Shown here: one piece after another, positions 1-6,683 of the stretch
How the letters are laid out: the number at the start of each line of letters is the position of its first letter
Position numbering within the stretch: position 1 is the first letter of the stretch
Source of the DNA: Peptostreptococcaceae bacterium oral taxon 113 str. W5053
Lineage (GTDB): Bacteria; Bacillota; Clostridia; Tissierellales; Peptoniphilaceae
DNA length: 8,605 nt
Assembly: GCA_000467935.1 (NCBI GenBank)
Contig: KI259818.1
Coordinates: 1-8,605, forward strand
Direction: 5' to 3'
The notes under the pieces: model-generated
What the model saw: only the letters and a program-made list of their open reading frames with translations
Database searches by the model: none
Told to the model about the DNA's origin: nothing
Made by a program: the position numbers and the translations under genes

Positions 1-30
1 AACCACTAGTTTCACTAGTGGTTTTTATTT
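1..30. terminator. Intrinsic terminator hairpin, possibly bidirectional
   Basis: A perfect 10-bp inverted repeat (AACCACTAGT and ACTAGTGGTT) encloses a three-base TTC loop. On the plus strand it runs into a T-rich tail, so it would end a plus-strand gene coming from the left. Read on the minus strand it lies 28 bp past the nrdG stop and has an A-rich 5' side, so it could also end the nrdD-nrdG transcript. The minus-strand T-tract would fall outside the window, so that second role is inferred. Confidence 0.8.
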
Positions 31-57
31 ATAAGGTGTTGAAAAAAGACAGTCACT

Positions 58-552
58 TTATTCCATAAATAAAATAACCCTATTTTCTTGTAAAGATTTT
101 TGGATATCGATGATGCGCTGATTGGAAGAGCCGCGAAAACGAAGCATCAAATCTTTGAGCTCTTCTTGAAAACGACCGTCAACCAGTATATCGCATTCTT
201 TTAATAATTCCAATTGGAGGGGATTGGAAATCAACTCTTCCCAAGTGTAGCCGGAATAAACCCAAATCGGTTTTTGGATTTCCTTTTTTATTTCTTGAAC
301 AATGTCAATCAACTCTTTGGTGTTTTGAAAGGGCTCACCGCCTAATAAAGTCAGCCCGGCAACCTGAGGGTCTTTTAAATATTCAATCACTTCCTGAGTT
401 TGTATGTCTGTCCATAATTCTCCTGCATGGAAATCCTGGTATTCTTCATTAAAACAGTTGGGACAGGCATGGGTACAACCGGTGACAAAAATACTGCTCC
501 GGATACCGACGCCATTGGAAATATCATATTTCCGAATTTGACCGTAACGCAT
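58..552 (-). CDS. nrdG: Anaerobic ribonucleotide reductase activating protein (radical SAM)
   Basis: This 164-residue protein fits the usual NrdG length. NrdG uses S-adenosylmethionine and a [4Fe-4S] cluster to generate the glycyl radical on NrdD in the cytoplasm. The cluster motif CX3CX2C is visible as C26, C30 and C33 (CTHACPNC), and a radical-SAM GGEP motif lies at residues 71-74. The start is chosen because its ATG overlaps the nrdD stop by one base (TAATG on the minus strand). No strong Shine-Dalgarno site precedes it, so translational coupling to nrdD is the likely mode of initiation. The stop is TAA, and the hairpin at 1-30 follows. Both the family and the order nrdD-nrdG are typical, so the call is secure. 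Confidence 0.96.
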   Translation of the reverse strand: MRYGQIRKYDISNGVGIRSSIFVTGCTHACPNCFNEEYQDFHAGELWTDIQTQEVIEYLKDPQVAGLTLLGGEPFQNTKELIDIVQEIKKEIQKPIWVYSGYTWEELISNPLQLELLKECDILVDGRFQEELKDLMLRFRGSSNQRIIDIQKSLQENRVILFME

Positions 553-2702
553 TAGATGTGTAACACCCGGTCCTTAATTTCTTTGGTTCTGCCTTCATTC
601 CAGAAGTTTTCTCCTAAATATCCGCAAGTTCTTCGAATAACTGTCAAACGATTTCTGTTCGTATTATGACATTGGGGGCATTCCCATTCATTCTTTTCAT
701 TGACCTTGATTTCTCCGTCAAAACCGCATTCATGGCAATAGTCGGATTTTGTATTGAATTCCGCATAGGTGATATGGTCATAAATATATTCAATCATCGT
801 CTCTACAGCTTCAAGATTGCTGGACATATTGGGAATTTCCGCATAACTGATGCAACCGCCGGTAGAGCGGGCTTGGAAAGCGGATTCAAAATCAAATTTA
901 TCAAAAATGCTGATATGTTCACGAACATCCACATGATAACTGTTCGTATAGTAGCCTTTATCTGTAATATCTTTAATTTCTCCAAATCTTGCCCGGTCAA
1001 TAGAGCAGAAACGATGGGTTAAACTTTCGGCAGGAGTGCCGTAAAGGGCAAAACCGATGCCTTCTTCTTTTTTCCACCTTTGGATGGCTTCATTTAATTT
1101 GTCCATGATTTTCAATGCAAAAACTTTGCCTTCCGGCGTGGTGTGACTCTTCCCGGTAACCAGTTTGGAAGCTTCGTAAATTCCGATATATCCCAGAGAA
1201 ATCGTGGAATAACCGCCTCGTAAAAAGGATTCGATTTTTTCACCGGATTTTAATCTGGTAATCGCACCGTATTGCCAGTGGATAGGAGAACAGTCGCTGG
1301 TCACATCTTTTAATAGATTGAAACGAAGCATTAAAGCTTTTTTAACCAAAGCCAAACGTTTGTCCAAAATTGCAAAGAATTTTTCTTCGTTTTCTCCGGC
1401 TAAGATACCGATTTGAGGAAGGTTGATGGATACAACCCCCATATTAAAACGACCGTTAAATTGATATTCTCCTTTTTCATTTTTCCAAGGAGCTAAGAAA
1501 CTTCTACAACCCATGGGGCTAAACACATTGCCTTCATAGTTTTCTCGCATTTTCTTTGCAGAAATATAGTCCGGATACATTCTTTTTGCAGTGCATTTTG
1601 CCGCAAGTTGCGTTAAGTAATAGTATTTGCTGTCTTTGCGAATATTGTGTTCATCCAAAACATAGATGAGTTTTGGGAAAGCGGGAGTCACAAAGACATC
1701 CTGTTCATTTTTGATGCCTTCATAACGCTGTTTTAAAATTTCTTCTTGAATCAAAGCGGCTTCTTTTTCATATTCAAAGCCGGGCATAAAATGCATAAAT
1801 AAGGTAACAAAAGGTGCCTGACCGTTTGTAGTCATCAAAGTATTGATTTGATATTGAATGGTTTGAATGCCGTCTTTGATTTCTTTTCTCGTACGTTTCC
1901 ATGCAATTTCATTAGCTTTTTCCATATCCGGCTCAATTCCGTAGACTTCCTTTTGTTCATCCACAACGGCTGCAAGATAGCGATTAAAAGAACGACGAAC
2001 AAAGGGAGCTAAAATACGATCGATACCGTTGATGCTTTGACCGCCGTATTGACCGCTGGCAACTTGTGCGATAATTTGAGTGGTAACAGTGCAAGCTACT
2101 TGGAAAGAGTGGGGAGAATCAATTTTTTTTCCGTTGATGACTGTGCCGTTCATTAACATATCTTCCAAATTGATTAGGCAACAATTGAACATAGGTTGAA
2201 TGATATAATCCATATCATGAAAATGAATGGCGGCACTATCATGTGCTTGAACGATATCCGTTGGAATAATGAGACGCCTTGCAATATCCTTGGAAACTTC
2301 CCCGGCAATTAAATCCCTTTGCGTAGAAACGACTTTAGCGTCTTTATTGGAATTTTCGTCCATAACGTCAATATTACTGCGATTTAAAATCGTGACCACA
2401 TCATTATCAATGGTATTGACTTTGCGCTTAAAGCTTTGCACGGCTTTATAATTTTCGTACGCACGGGCGGTGGCAGGATTGTTATATTGAATCAGTTTAT
2501 AGTACACTTGATCTTCAATCCCGTAAATAGTCATTTCCTTATTTAAATTTCGTGCAAATTCTTCAATCTCCGATGCAATTCGTTCCGCGAGACCCTCTTC
2601 ATATACGCCACTGGAACTGTTCATCGCTTTGGTAATTGCAATGGCTATTTTTTCTTTATCGAATGGTACTCTCTGACCGTCACGCTTAATTACGCTTAAC
2701 AT
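552..2702 (-). CDS. nrdD: Anaerobic (class III) ribonucleoside-triphosphate reductase
   Basis: This 716-residue protein has the normal NrdD length. It reduces ribonucleoside triphosphates to deoxyribonucleotides by glycyl-radical chemistry under anaerobiosis. An N-terminal ATP-cone allosteric domain occupies about residues 3-92. The active-site cysteines are visible in FNCCLINLEDM (C174/C175) and SPMGCRSFLAPW (C399). A C-terminal zinc site is formed by C656, C659, C675 and C678. The glycyl-radical motif is CGYLG, with G694 the likely radical carrier, 23 residues from the end as expected. The start ATG (2700-2702) has an AAGGAGG site 7 nt upstream (2710-2716, minus strand). It is co-transcribed with nrdG, which overlaps it by one base. 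A promoter and a NrdR-type operator lie just upstream. No key residue is missing. Confidence 0.97.
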   Translation of the reverse strand: MLSVIKRDGQRVPFDKEKIAIAITKAMNSSSGVYEEGLAERIASEIEEFARNLNKEMTIYGIEDQVYYKLIQYNNPATARAYENYKAVQSFKRKVNTIDNDVVTILNRSNIDVMDENSNKDAKVVSTQRDLIAGEVSKDIARRLIIPTDIVQAHDSAAIHFHDMDYIIQPMFNCCLINLEDMLMNGTVINGKKIDSPHSFQVACTVTTQIIAQVASGQYGGQSINGIDRILAPFVRRSFNRYLAAVVDEQKEVYGIEPDMEKANEIAWKRTRKEIKDGIQTIQYQINTLMTTNGQAPFVTLFMHFMPGFEYEKEAALIQEEILKQRYEGIKNEQDVFVTPAFPKLIYVLDEHNIRKDSKYYYLTQLAAKCTAKRMYPDYISAKKMRENYEGNVFSPMGCRSFLAPWKNEKGEYQFNGRFNMGVVSINLPQIGILAGENEEKFFAILDKRLALVKKALMLRFNLLKDVTSDCSPIHWQYGAITRLKSGEKIESFLRGGYSTISLGYIGIYEASKLVTGKSHTTPEGKVFALKIMDKLNEAIQRWKKEEGIGFALYGTPAESLTHRFCSIDRARFGEIKDITDKGYYTNSYHVDVREHISIFDKFDFESAFQARSTGGCISYAEIPNMSSNLEAVETMIEYIYDHITYAEFNTKSDYCHECGFDGEIKVNEKNEWECPQCHNTNRNRLTVIRRTCGYLGENFWNEGRTKEIKDRVLHI

Positions 2703-2753
2703 AGTACATCCTCCTTAAATATCAATAAATAAATATAAAAATTTAACATGTTG

Positions 2754-2782
2754 ATTATACTATATATAGTATGATTAGTCAA
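2754..2782 (-). promoter_or_regulatory. Sigma-A-type promoter of nrdDG
   Basis: Read on the minus strand, TTGACT at 2782-2777 is followed by a 17-bp spacer and a perfect TATAAT at 2759-2754. Transcription would start near 2747, leaving a leader of about 45 nt before the nrdD ATG. Both hexamers and the spacing are near consensus. The NrdR-type palindrome covers the spacer and part of the -10, consistent with a repressed promoter. Confidence 0.8.
2757..2772. promoter_or_regulatory. NrdR box (operator) in the nrdDG promoter
   Basis: ATACTATATATAGTAT is a perfect 16-bp palindrome that matches the known NrdR-box consensus (acaCwATATATwGtgt) through its core. Its position, over the -10/spacer of the nrdD promoter, suits NrdR repression. 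NrdR boxes normally occur in pairs separated by whole helical turns. A weaker partner may lie at 2798-2821, where ATATAT-rich sequence is flanked by AGTC motifs. The second site is degenerate and less certain than the first. Confidence 0.75.
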
Positions 2783-2822
2783 TATAAAATTAAAAAAGTC
2801 ATATATATTGATATATAGTCAA
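2777..2822. repeat. Three AGTC motifs at exact 20-bp spacing upstream of nrdD
   Basis: AGTCAA (2777-2782), AGTCAT (2797-2802) and AGTCAA (2817-2822) start exactly 20 bp apart, about two helical turns. The first is the -35 element of the nrdD promoter read on the minus strand (TTGACT). The other two flank the AT-rich candidate second NrdR site. The spacing is seen directly. Whether it reflects a regulator's binding face or chance is unknown. Confidence 0.45.
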
Positions 2823-2851
2823 AATTGAAATGACATTAAAAAATAAAAAAT

Positions 2852-2899
2852 GATAGAATATTAAATTCACAAAAACATGTCTAAAAAAGAGATTCTATC
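2852..2899. repeat. Inverted repeat GATAGAAT / ATTCTATC in the intergenic region
   Basis: Perfect 8-bp arms lie at 2852-2859 and 2892-2899, separated by 32 bp of A-rich sequence. The loop is long for a terminator and no T-tract follows. It sits in the AT-rich gap between nrdD and the dead regulator. A smaller AU-only hairpin (AAATGA, ATAC loop, TCATTT, 2921-2936) follows and runs into a few T residues. I see no gene between 2703 and 2998. Confidence 0.35.
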
Positions 2900-2998
2900 G
2901 TTATAAAGATTGTCCACATGAAATGAATACTCATTTTTTATGCAGTTAAATTTTATCGCAACGGTCAATCTATTTTTGCTTTTTCAGATTTTTCTTTT

Positions 2999-3363
2999 TT
3001 ATATAACTTTTTCTTGGCAAGAAGTATCTATAGTAATTTTACAGGTATTAGAAAATGTTTTTCCCCATTGGCACATGGTTTTTAGAATAGGTATAAATAC
3101 TTTTCCATATTCGGTTAAAGAAGATTCAACGTGAGGCGGAATAACAGGGTATATTTTTCGAAACAGTAAGTTACTTCGTTCTAAATCACGCAATTGCTGT
3201 GTTAACATTTTGGGAGTTACAAAGGGAAGACGTTTTTGTAATTGATTAAATCGTAAAGCTCCGTTTCTAAGGTGCAAAAAAATACACATTGCAATTTTCT
3301 ATCAACTAGAGGCATAGTAATGTCAAGGAGATCATGGAATATTTTTTCTTTGGTTTTAGACAT
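2999..3363 (-). pseudogene. Decayed HxlR-family winged-helix transcription regulator
   Basis: The open 96-residue part (from an ATG at 3287-3289) matches the core of HxlR proteins: CIFLHLRNGALRFNQLQ, then TPKMLTQQLRDLE (recognition helix region), then YPVIPPHVESSLTEYG (wing), and a C-terminal CQWG. HxlR regulators are short DNA-binding proteins, often redox- or aldehyde-responsive. The N-terminal third is broken. In the same frame, upstream of that ATG, the sequence reads SPxHYYASS, stop (TGA 3302-3304), stop (TAG 3299-3301), KIAM, where intact members have CPVEYALSLIGGKWKM. A plausible original start at 3361-3363 (MSKTKEKIFHD) is out of frame with this. The family's conserved N-terminal cysteine is thus lost. 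No ribosome site precedes the internal ATG, so expression of the remnant is doubtful. Confidence 0.78.
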
Positions 3364-3392
3364 TTTATTTTCTAGTAGTGCAGCGGCATATT

Positions 3393-3407
3393 AATATTTG
3401 AACTAAT
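3393..3407. repeat. Candidate left terminal inverted repeat of the IS630 remnant
   Basis: AATATTTGAACTAAT here pairs with the reverse complement of 4485-4500 (AATATTTAAAACTAAT), differing by one base change and one indel. It lies about 60 bp before the reconstructed transposase start and 30 bp upstream of the HxlR start. Inside the match, further weak similarity (TGATA) continues. IS630 elements insert at TA; I cannot fix the outer boundary or the TA duplication with confidence. Confidence 0.5.
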
Positions 3408-3466
3408 TAACGATTTGTGATATACTGCACATAAGAAAATGAACAGTATATTAAATAGGTTATGAT

Positions 3467-4449
3467 ATGGTTTATCCTAAAGATGATTTCATTTGATTAT
3501 TCAATGAAGATGTGAAGCAATTGAATCATATCATAAAATAAAGAAGTATATTAACCAAACGGCATCCAATCGTTGCCTTATTATCGGCTTTAGATGAGAC
3601 TCATCCTCTTGCATTTGCGTATGAACAATGTATAGCATCCTATCGTGTAAGGAGAGCTGTGATGGCGAGTGTAGTAAAGATGTTTTCAGAAGGTGGCATT
3701 GGCAGAGTTCTTATATGCAAGTGAAATGAAAACTCCGATTAGATTCGTCGTAAAGTGGATAGATGTACAGAAGCGAGATTAATTGCAGTTGACAATAACC
3801 CTGCACCGAAAGGACATAGTCGGTGGACAATACGGTTACTCGAAAAAGAAATGAAATGTATCTTGGATGAACCGATGAGCCGAGAAACGATTTTGTCGTA
3901 CTTTAAAAAATCGATTTAGGTCTTGCCGCAGTGGCCGGGACATCCGGTCTAAAGACAATATCGAAGGTATAACGTGTTGTGAAATATGCACGAGAAGGAA
4001 CATACAGTATTTTGCTTTTATTGAATCTTCGGATGTGTTCACCATTGTATACTGTGCAAGAGCATCGTAAAGCAATTGATGGGGCGGAGAGAATAAAATT
4101 CCTTGTGGATGAGATGTATCCAAATATAGAGAAGCTCATTCTTGTTATGGCTCATCTCAATATACATAAACTGACATCGTTATACAAAAAATATTTGCCG
4201 GAGGAAGCACGTAGAATCATCAAAAAACGGGAATTCATTATACACTCAAATACGGCAGTTGACTCAATATCGCCAAATAGAACTCAATGTTATGATTTGA
4301 TAATGTTTATCGCGACGATTTGAGTCGATTGTAATTTTGCACAGAGAACTTACCTTTTGAAAAACGGAAAGAAATACCAATTAAACAAATGTAAATTAGC
4401 GGCAAAGGATGTGCGTACGAAATTAATCTTTTTGTATTCTGATTTATAA
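3467..4449 (+). pseudogene. Heavily degenerate IS630-family transposase
   Basis: Conceptual translation across frames recovers an IS630-type DDE transposase end to end. From 3467: MVYPKDDFI, stop, LFNEDVKQLNHIIK, stop, then SYRVRRAVMASVVKMF (helix-turn-helix) and CTEARLIAVDNNPAPKGH followed by SRWTIRLLEKEM. At 3979-4235, in another frame, come KYAREGTYSI, EKLILVMAHLNIHKL and PEEARRI. At 4236-4274 HYTLKYGS, stop, LNIAK matches the family's HYTPKHGSWLNIAE. At 4277-4346 IELNVMI leads to CLSRRFESIVIL, and the end at 4390-4449 is KDVRTKLIFLYSDL. In-frame stops occur at 3494, 3539, 3722, 3740, 3917, 4260, 4298 and 4301. About 50 codons holding the first catalytic Asp appear deleted near 3917. The second Asp is Ala (GCT 4150-4152), and the catalytic Glu is lost to a one-base deletion near 4275. 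It cannot be active. Confidence 0.88.
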
Positions 4450-4484
4450 TCAAATAGTAAGTTCTGTTATCAATGCGTCAATAC

Positions 4485-4500
4485 ATTAGTTTTAAATATT
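4485..4500. repeat. Candidate right terminal inverted repeat of the IS630 remnant
   Basis: The reverse complement (AATATTTAAAACTAAT) matches the left copy at 3393-3407 with one substitution and one indel. It lies 35 bp after the reconstructed transposase stop (TAA 4447-4449), where a right end is expected. The short palindrome AATATT at the outer edge makes the match look partly direct as well as inverted, so the exact end is uncertain. Confidence 0.5.
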
Positions 4501-4778
4501 TGAATTTTTATTAGTAATCCTTCTCCTAATATATTTTTGCACACCAATATTCAAAAACAAACATAATGGTTTAATGGTTCACCAGTCGAAAACTTATTTA
4601 TGTATTTACTATCTACTTAAGAATTTCCAAATTTGTACACTTTTTACTTATGTTTTAAGCAAATATAGTATTGCATAATATTATTTAAAATAAAAATATC
4701 CTTTAAAATTAAGAGATATTAGGACAAGAAAAAACAAAAGACGATAGCCTATAAAAGGAGGCAATATATAGCATAGAT

Positions 4779-4808
4779 AGTGTGCTGTAGATAGGCACTT
4801 AAAAGTGC
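4779..4808 (+). promoter_or_regulatory. Three short segments able to form alternative hairpins
   Basis: AGTGTGC (4779-4785) and AAGTGC (4803-4808) can each pair with the shared GCACTT (4795-4800), giving two mutually exclusive stems. It lies just after an orphan ribosome-site-like AAAAGGAGG. No T-tract follows. It could be the relic of a leader or chance; there is no gene immediately downstream. Confidence 0.25.
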
Positions 4809-4834
4809 ATATTGCAAAGAGATTTAATCTGACA

Positions 4835-4860
4835 ATCTTTAAATACCATCTTTAAATAAC
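4835..4860. repeat. Two-copy 13-bp tandem repeat
   Basis: ATCTTTAAATACC (4835-4847) is followed directly by ATCTTTAAATAAC (4848-4860), differing at one base. It lies about 250 bp upstream of the CoA-transferase start. It may be a slippage product or a pair of protein-binding sites; nothing in the sequence decides between them. Confidence 0.45.
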
Positions 4861-5026
4861 CATATATGGAAGATTATTAAAAATGTTAATGAGAATAAAA
4901 TTTAAACTTATGGAAAGTTTCATTAGTAAAGTTGTATTAGTTGGGAAAACGATTTCTGATGATATTTGTTTTATACATTGTCTTTTTAAAATTTATGAAA
5001 AGTAAAAAGTTACATATTTATGAGGT

Positions 5027-5095
5027 GACTTCCAAACGTTAGGTTATTGGGTCTAACTTTTAGGAGTCGGTACATTGTTTTTGCTTTTTTAAATA
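5027..5095 (+). promoter_or_regulatory. Possible leader hairpin and T-tract before the CoA-transferase gene
   Basis: A two-tier stem can form: an outer GACTTCC (5027-5033) with GGAGTC (5063-5068), one T bulged, and an inner GTTAG (5038-5042) with CTAAC (5053-5057) around a 10-base loop. About ten bases later come runs of T (two tracts split by GC), then the ribosome site at 5101. The arrangement resembles a weak attenuator or terminator in the leader. The stems are short and the T-tract is not adjacent, so this is tentative. Confidence 0.3.
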
Positions 5096-5112
5096 CAATT
5101 AAGGAGGGGAAA

Positions 5113-6672
5113 ATGACAAAACAAATTTCAATTCAACAAGCTGTAGAACTGGTAAAAAGTGAAATGACAATTGGTGTGGGCGGATTTATCACTTACGGGA
5201 TACCTGAGAGTTTGTTACAGGGCTTAAAAAAAAGATATAAAAATACAGGTCTTCCAAAAAATTTAACTTTATTTCATGCTGCCGCCAGTGGAGATGGAAA
5301 AGAAGGTGGTTGTAATAATTTGGGGGAAGTCGGATTACTTAAAAAATTAATTTGCGGACATATTGGACAAGAACCTAGGTTAAATAAGTTGGTTGTAGAA
5401 GAGCAGATTGCAGCATATATGATTCCGCAGGGAGTTGCAAGTCATTTGATTCGAGCTATTGCAGGGGGAAAAACCGGGGTTTTGACTCATATTGGGTTAA
5501 AGACATTCGCAGATCCGAGATTAGAAGGGTGTAAGGTTAATAGAAAAGCAATTGAATCAGGAGAAGAAATAGTTTCGTTGATAACTGTTAATGGGAAAGA
5601 ACAATTACATTATAATACTTTTCCTATTGATATTTGTTTTATCAAAGTTAGTTATGCCGATGAATATGGTAATTGCACTTTAAAAAAAGAAGCGTGTTAT
5701 ACAGAACAAATGGAGATGGCAATGGCTACACATAATTCAGGCGGCATAGTCGTAGTGGAAGCGGACAAAGTTGTCGTAAAAGGAACTATTCCAACGCGAG
5801 ATATCAATATTCATGGTTTTATGGTTGATTATGTTGTGAAAGGAGATCCCGATATAAGCGGGCAAAGCATTACAGAACTAATTTATCACCCGGAATTAAC
5901 TGGAGATATTACCATTCCAATGGATGCAGTTGAACCGATCCCTTTGAACAATCGTAAAGTTTGTGGTCGTCGAGGTGCATTTGAATTAAAAGCGGGAATT
6001 TTAGTTAATCTTGGTTTAGGTGTTCCGGATGCAGTGGGTTCTGTTGCCGGGGAAGAAGGAATTAATGGAGCTTTCACACTATCTGTAGAATCTGGCGTAT
6101 TAGGAGGAGTTCCTACGGGAGGTGTGTTGCTTGGAGGAACGGTTAATCCAGAAGCTATTTATAAACAACCGGATACTTTTGATTTGTACGATGGAGGGGG
6201 AATTGATTTAGCTTTTCTTGGGGCAGCGGAAATTGATGAAAAAGGAAACGTTAATGTATCTAAATTTAGCGGAAGAGTTGTTGGACCTGGCGGCTTTGTC
6301 AATATTACTCAAAATGCCAAAAAAGTGGGATTTACAGGAACGTTTACGGCAAAGGGGTTAAAAGAAGAAATTCAAAATGGAAAGTTGGTTATATTAAAAG
6401 AAGGAGAAAATATAAAGTTTAAAAAGAATGTAGAACAAATCTCTTTTTCGGCGGAATATGCGATGGAAACAGGACAGGAAGTCCTGTATATTACAGAGAG
6501 AGCCGTTTTCAAATTGACTGAAAAGGGTTTAATGCTTATTGAAATAGCGCCGGGAATTGATTTGGAAAAAGATATTTTAGACAAAATGGAATTTAAGCCG
6601 TTGATTTCAGAAAATCTTAAAGAGATGGACGCTCGTATTTTCAGAGAAGAGAAAATGGGATTAGAGATTTAA
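5113..6672 (+). CDS. Family I acyl-CoA transferase, fused alpha-beta type
   Basis: This 519-residue protein has the length of single-chain acetate/propionate-type CoA-transferases (Pct/YdiF-like). They move CoA between acyl-CoA and a free carboxylate through a glutamyl-CoA thioester. The alpha half (residues 1 to about 275) carries the N-terminal VGGF glycine motif (residues 22-25) and VEEQIAAYMIPQG near 95-107. The beta half (about 285-519) carries LGLGVPDAV and the catalytic-Glu motif SVESGVLGGVP, with E326 the predicted nucleophile. The ATG at 5113 is chosen because AAGGAGGGG (5101-5109) precedes it. A TTG at 5047 in the same frame has no ribosome site, and its 22 extra residues do not look like the family. 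It opens an operon with a hydratase (11-nt gap) and a permease. Substrate is not determinable from sequence; acetate/butyrate, 3-hydroxybutyrate or propionate are candidates. Confidence 0.93.
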   Translation: MTKQISIQQAVELVKSEMTIGVGGFITYGIPESLLQGLKKRYKNTGLPKNLTLFHAAASGDGKEGGCNNLGEVGLLKKLICGHIGQEPRLNKLVVEEQIAAYMIPQGVASHLIRAIAGGKTGVLTHIGLKTFADPRLEGCKVNRKAIESGEEIVSLITVNGKEQLHYNTFPIDICFIKVSYADEYGNCTLKKEACYTEQMEMAMATHNSGGIVVVEADKVVVKGTIPTRDINIHGFMVDYVVKGDPDISGQSITELIYHPELTGDITIPMDAVEPIPLNNRKVCGRRGAFELKAGILVNLGLGVPDAVGSVAGEEGINGAFTLSVESGVLGGVPTGGVLLGGTVNPEAIYKQPDTFDLYDGGGIDLAFLGAAEIDEKGNVNVSKFSGRVVGPGGFVNITQNAKKVGFTGTFTAKGLKEEIQNGKLVILKEGENIKFKKNVEQISFSAEYAMETGQEVLYITERAVFKLTEKGLMLIEIAPGIDLEKDILDKMEFKPLISENLKEMDARIFREEKMGLEI

Positions 6673-6683
6673 AGGAGGGGCAC

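Larger units (their letters stand above)
3393..4500 (+). mobile_element. Dead IS630-family insertion sequence (approx. 1.1 kb)
   Basis: The remnant transposase is bracketed by candidate terminal inverted repeats, giving an element of about 1.1 kb, the usual IS630 size. All three catalytic positions are lost and several frameshifts are present, so it is an old insertion. The left end sits immediately upstream of the decayed HxlR gene, so the insertion may have separated that gene from its promoter. Element boundaries are approximate. Confidence 0.65.
4501..5026. other. AT-rich stretch without a supportable gene
   Basis: This stretch has no open frame with coding character and a ribosome site. 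It holds an orphan Shine-Dalgarno-like AAAAGGAGG (4753-4761) with no usable start after it, a small hairpin GCACTT-AA-AAGTGC (4795-4808), and two tandem copies of a 13-bp unit ATCTTTAAATAMC (4835-4847 and 4848-4860). A 40-codon frame at 4883-5005 lacks a ribosome site. I could not find a convincing -35/-10 pair for the downstream operon, though its promoter must lie here or in the leader. The region is best read as decayed DNA plus the upstream control region of the CoA-transferase operon. Confidence 0.5.

Noticed and set aside
666..1022. 118-codon plus-strand open frame opposite nrdD
   Set aside because: It lies antisense to the conserved C-terminal zinc and radical region of nrdD, has no ribosome site and resembles no family I know. 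It is a shadow of the real gene.
2754..2880. CRISPR-like repeat array suggested by AGTC motifs at regular spacing
   Set aside because: The repeated unit is only about 4-6 bp, with no conserved long repeat and no cas gene nearby. Promoter and operator function explains it better.
2940..3134. 64-codon plus-strand open frame opposite the HxlR remnant
   Set aside because: It overlaps the recognisable minus-strand HxlR coding sequence, and its hydrophobic look comes from the AT-rich complement.
3836..4139. Two minus-strand open frames opposite the IS remnant
   Set aside because: The plus strand here clearly encodes degenerate IS630 transposase, and the antisense products match nothing I recognise.
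4883..5005. 40-codon open frame in the AT-rich gap
   Set aside because: There is no ribosome site and no recognisable motif; this length is expected by chance in such AT-rich DNA.
5047..5112. Upstream TTG start extending the CoA-transferase by 22 residues
   Set aside because: No ribosome site precedes it. The added residues do not look like the family N-terminus, and the ATG at 5113 has a strong AAGGAGGGG site.
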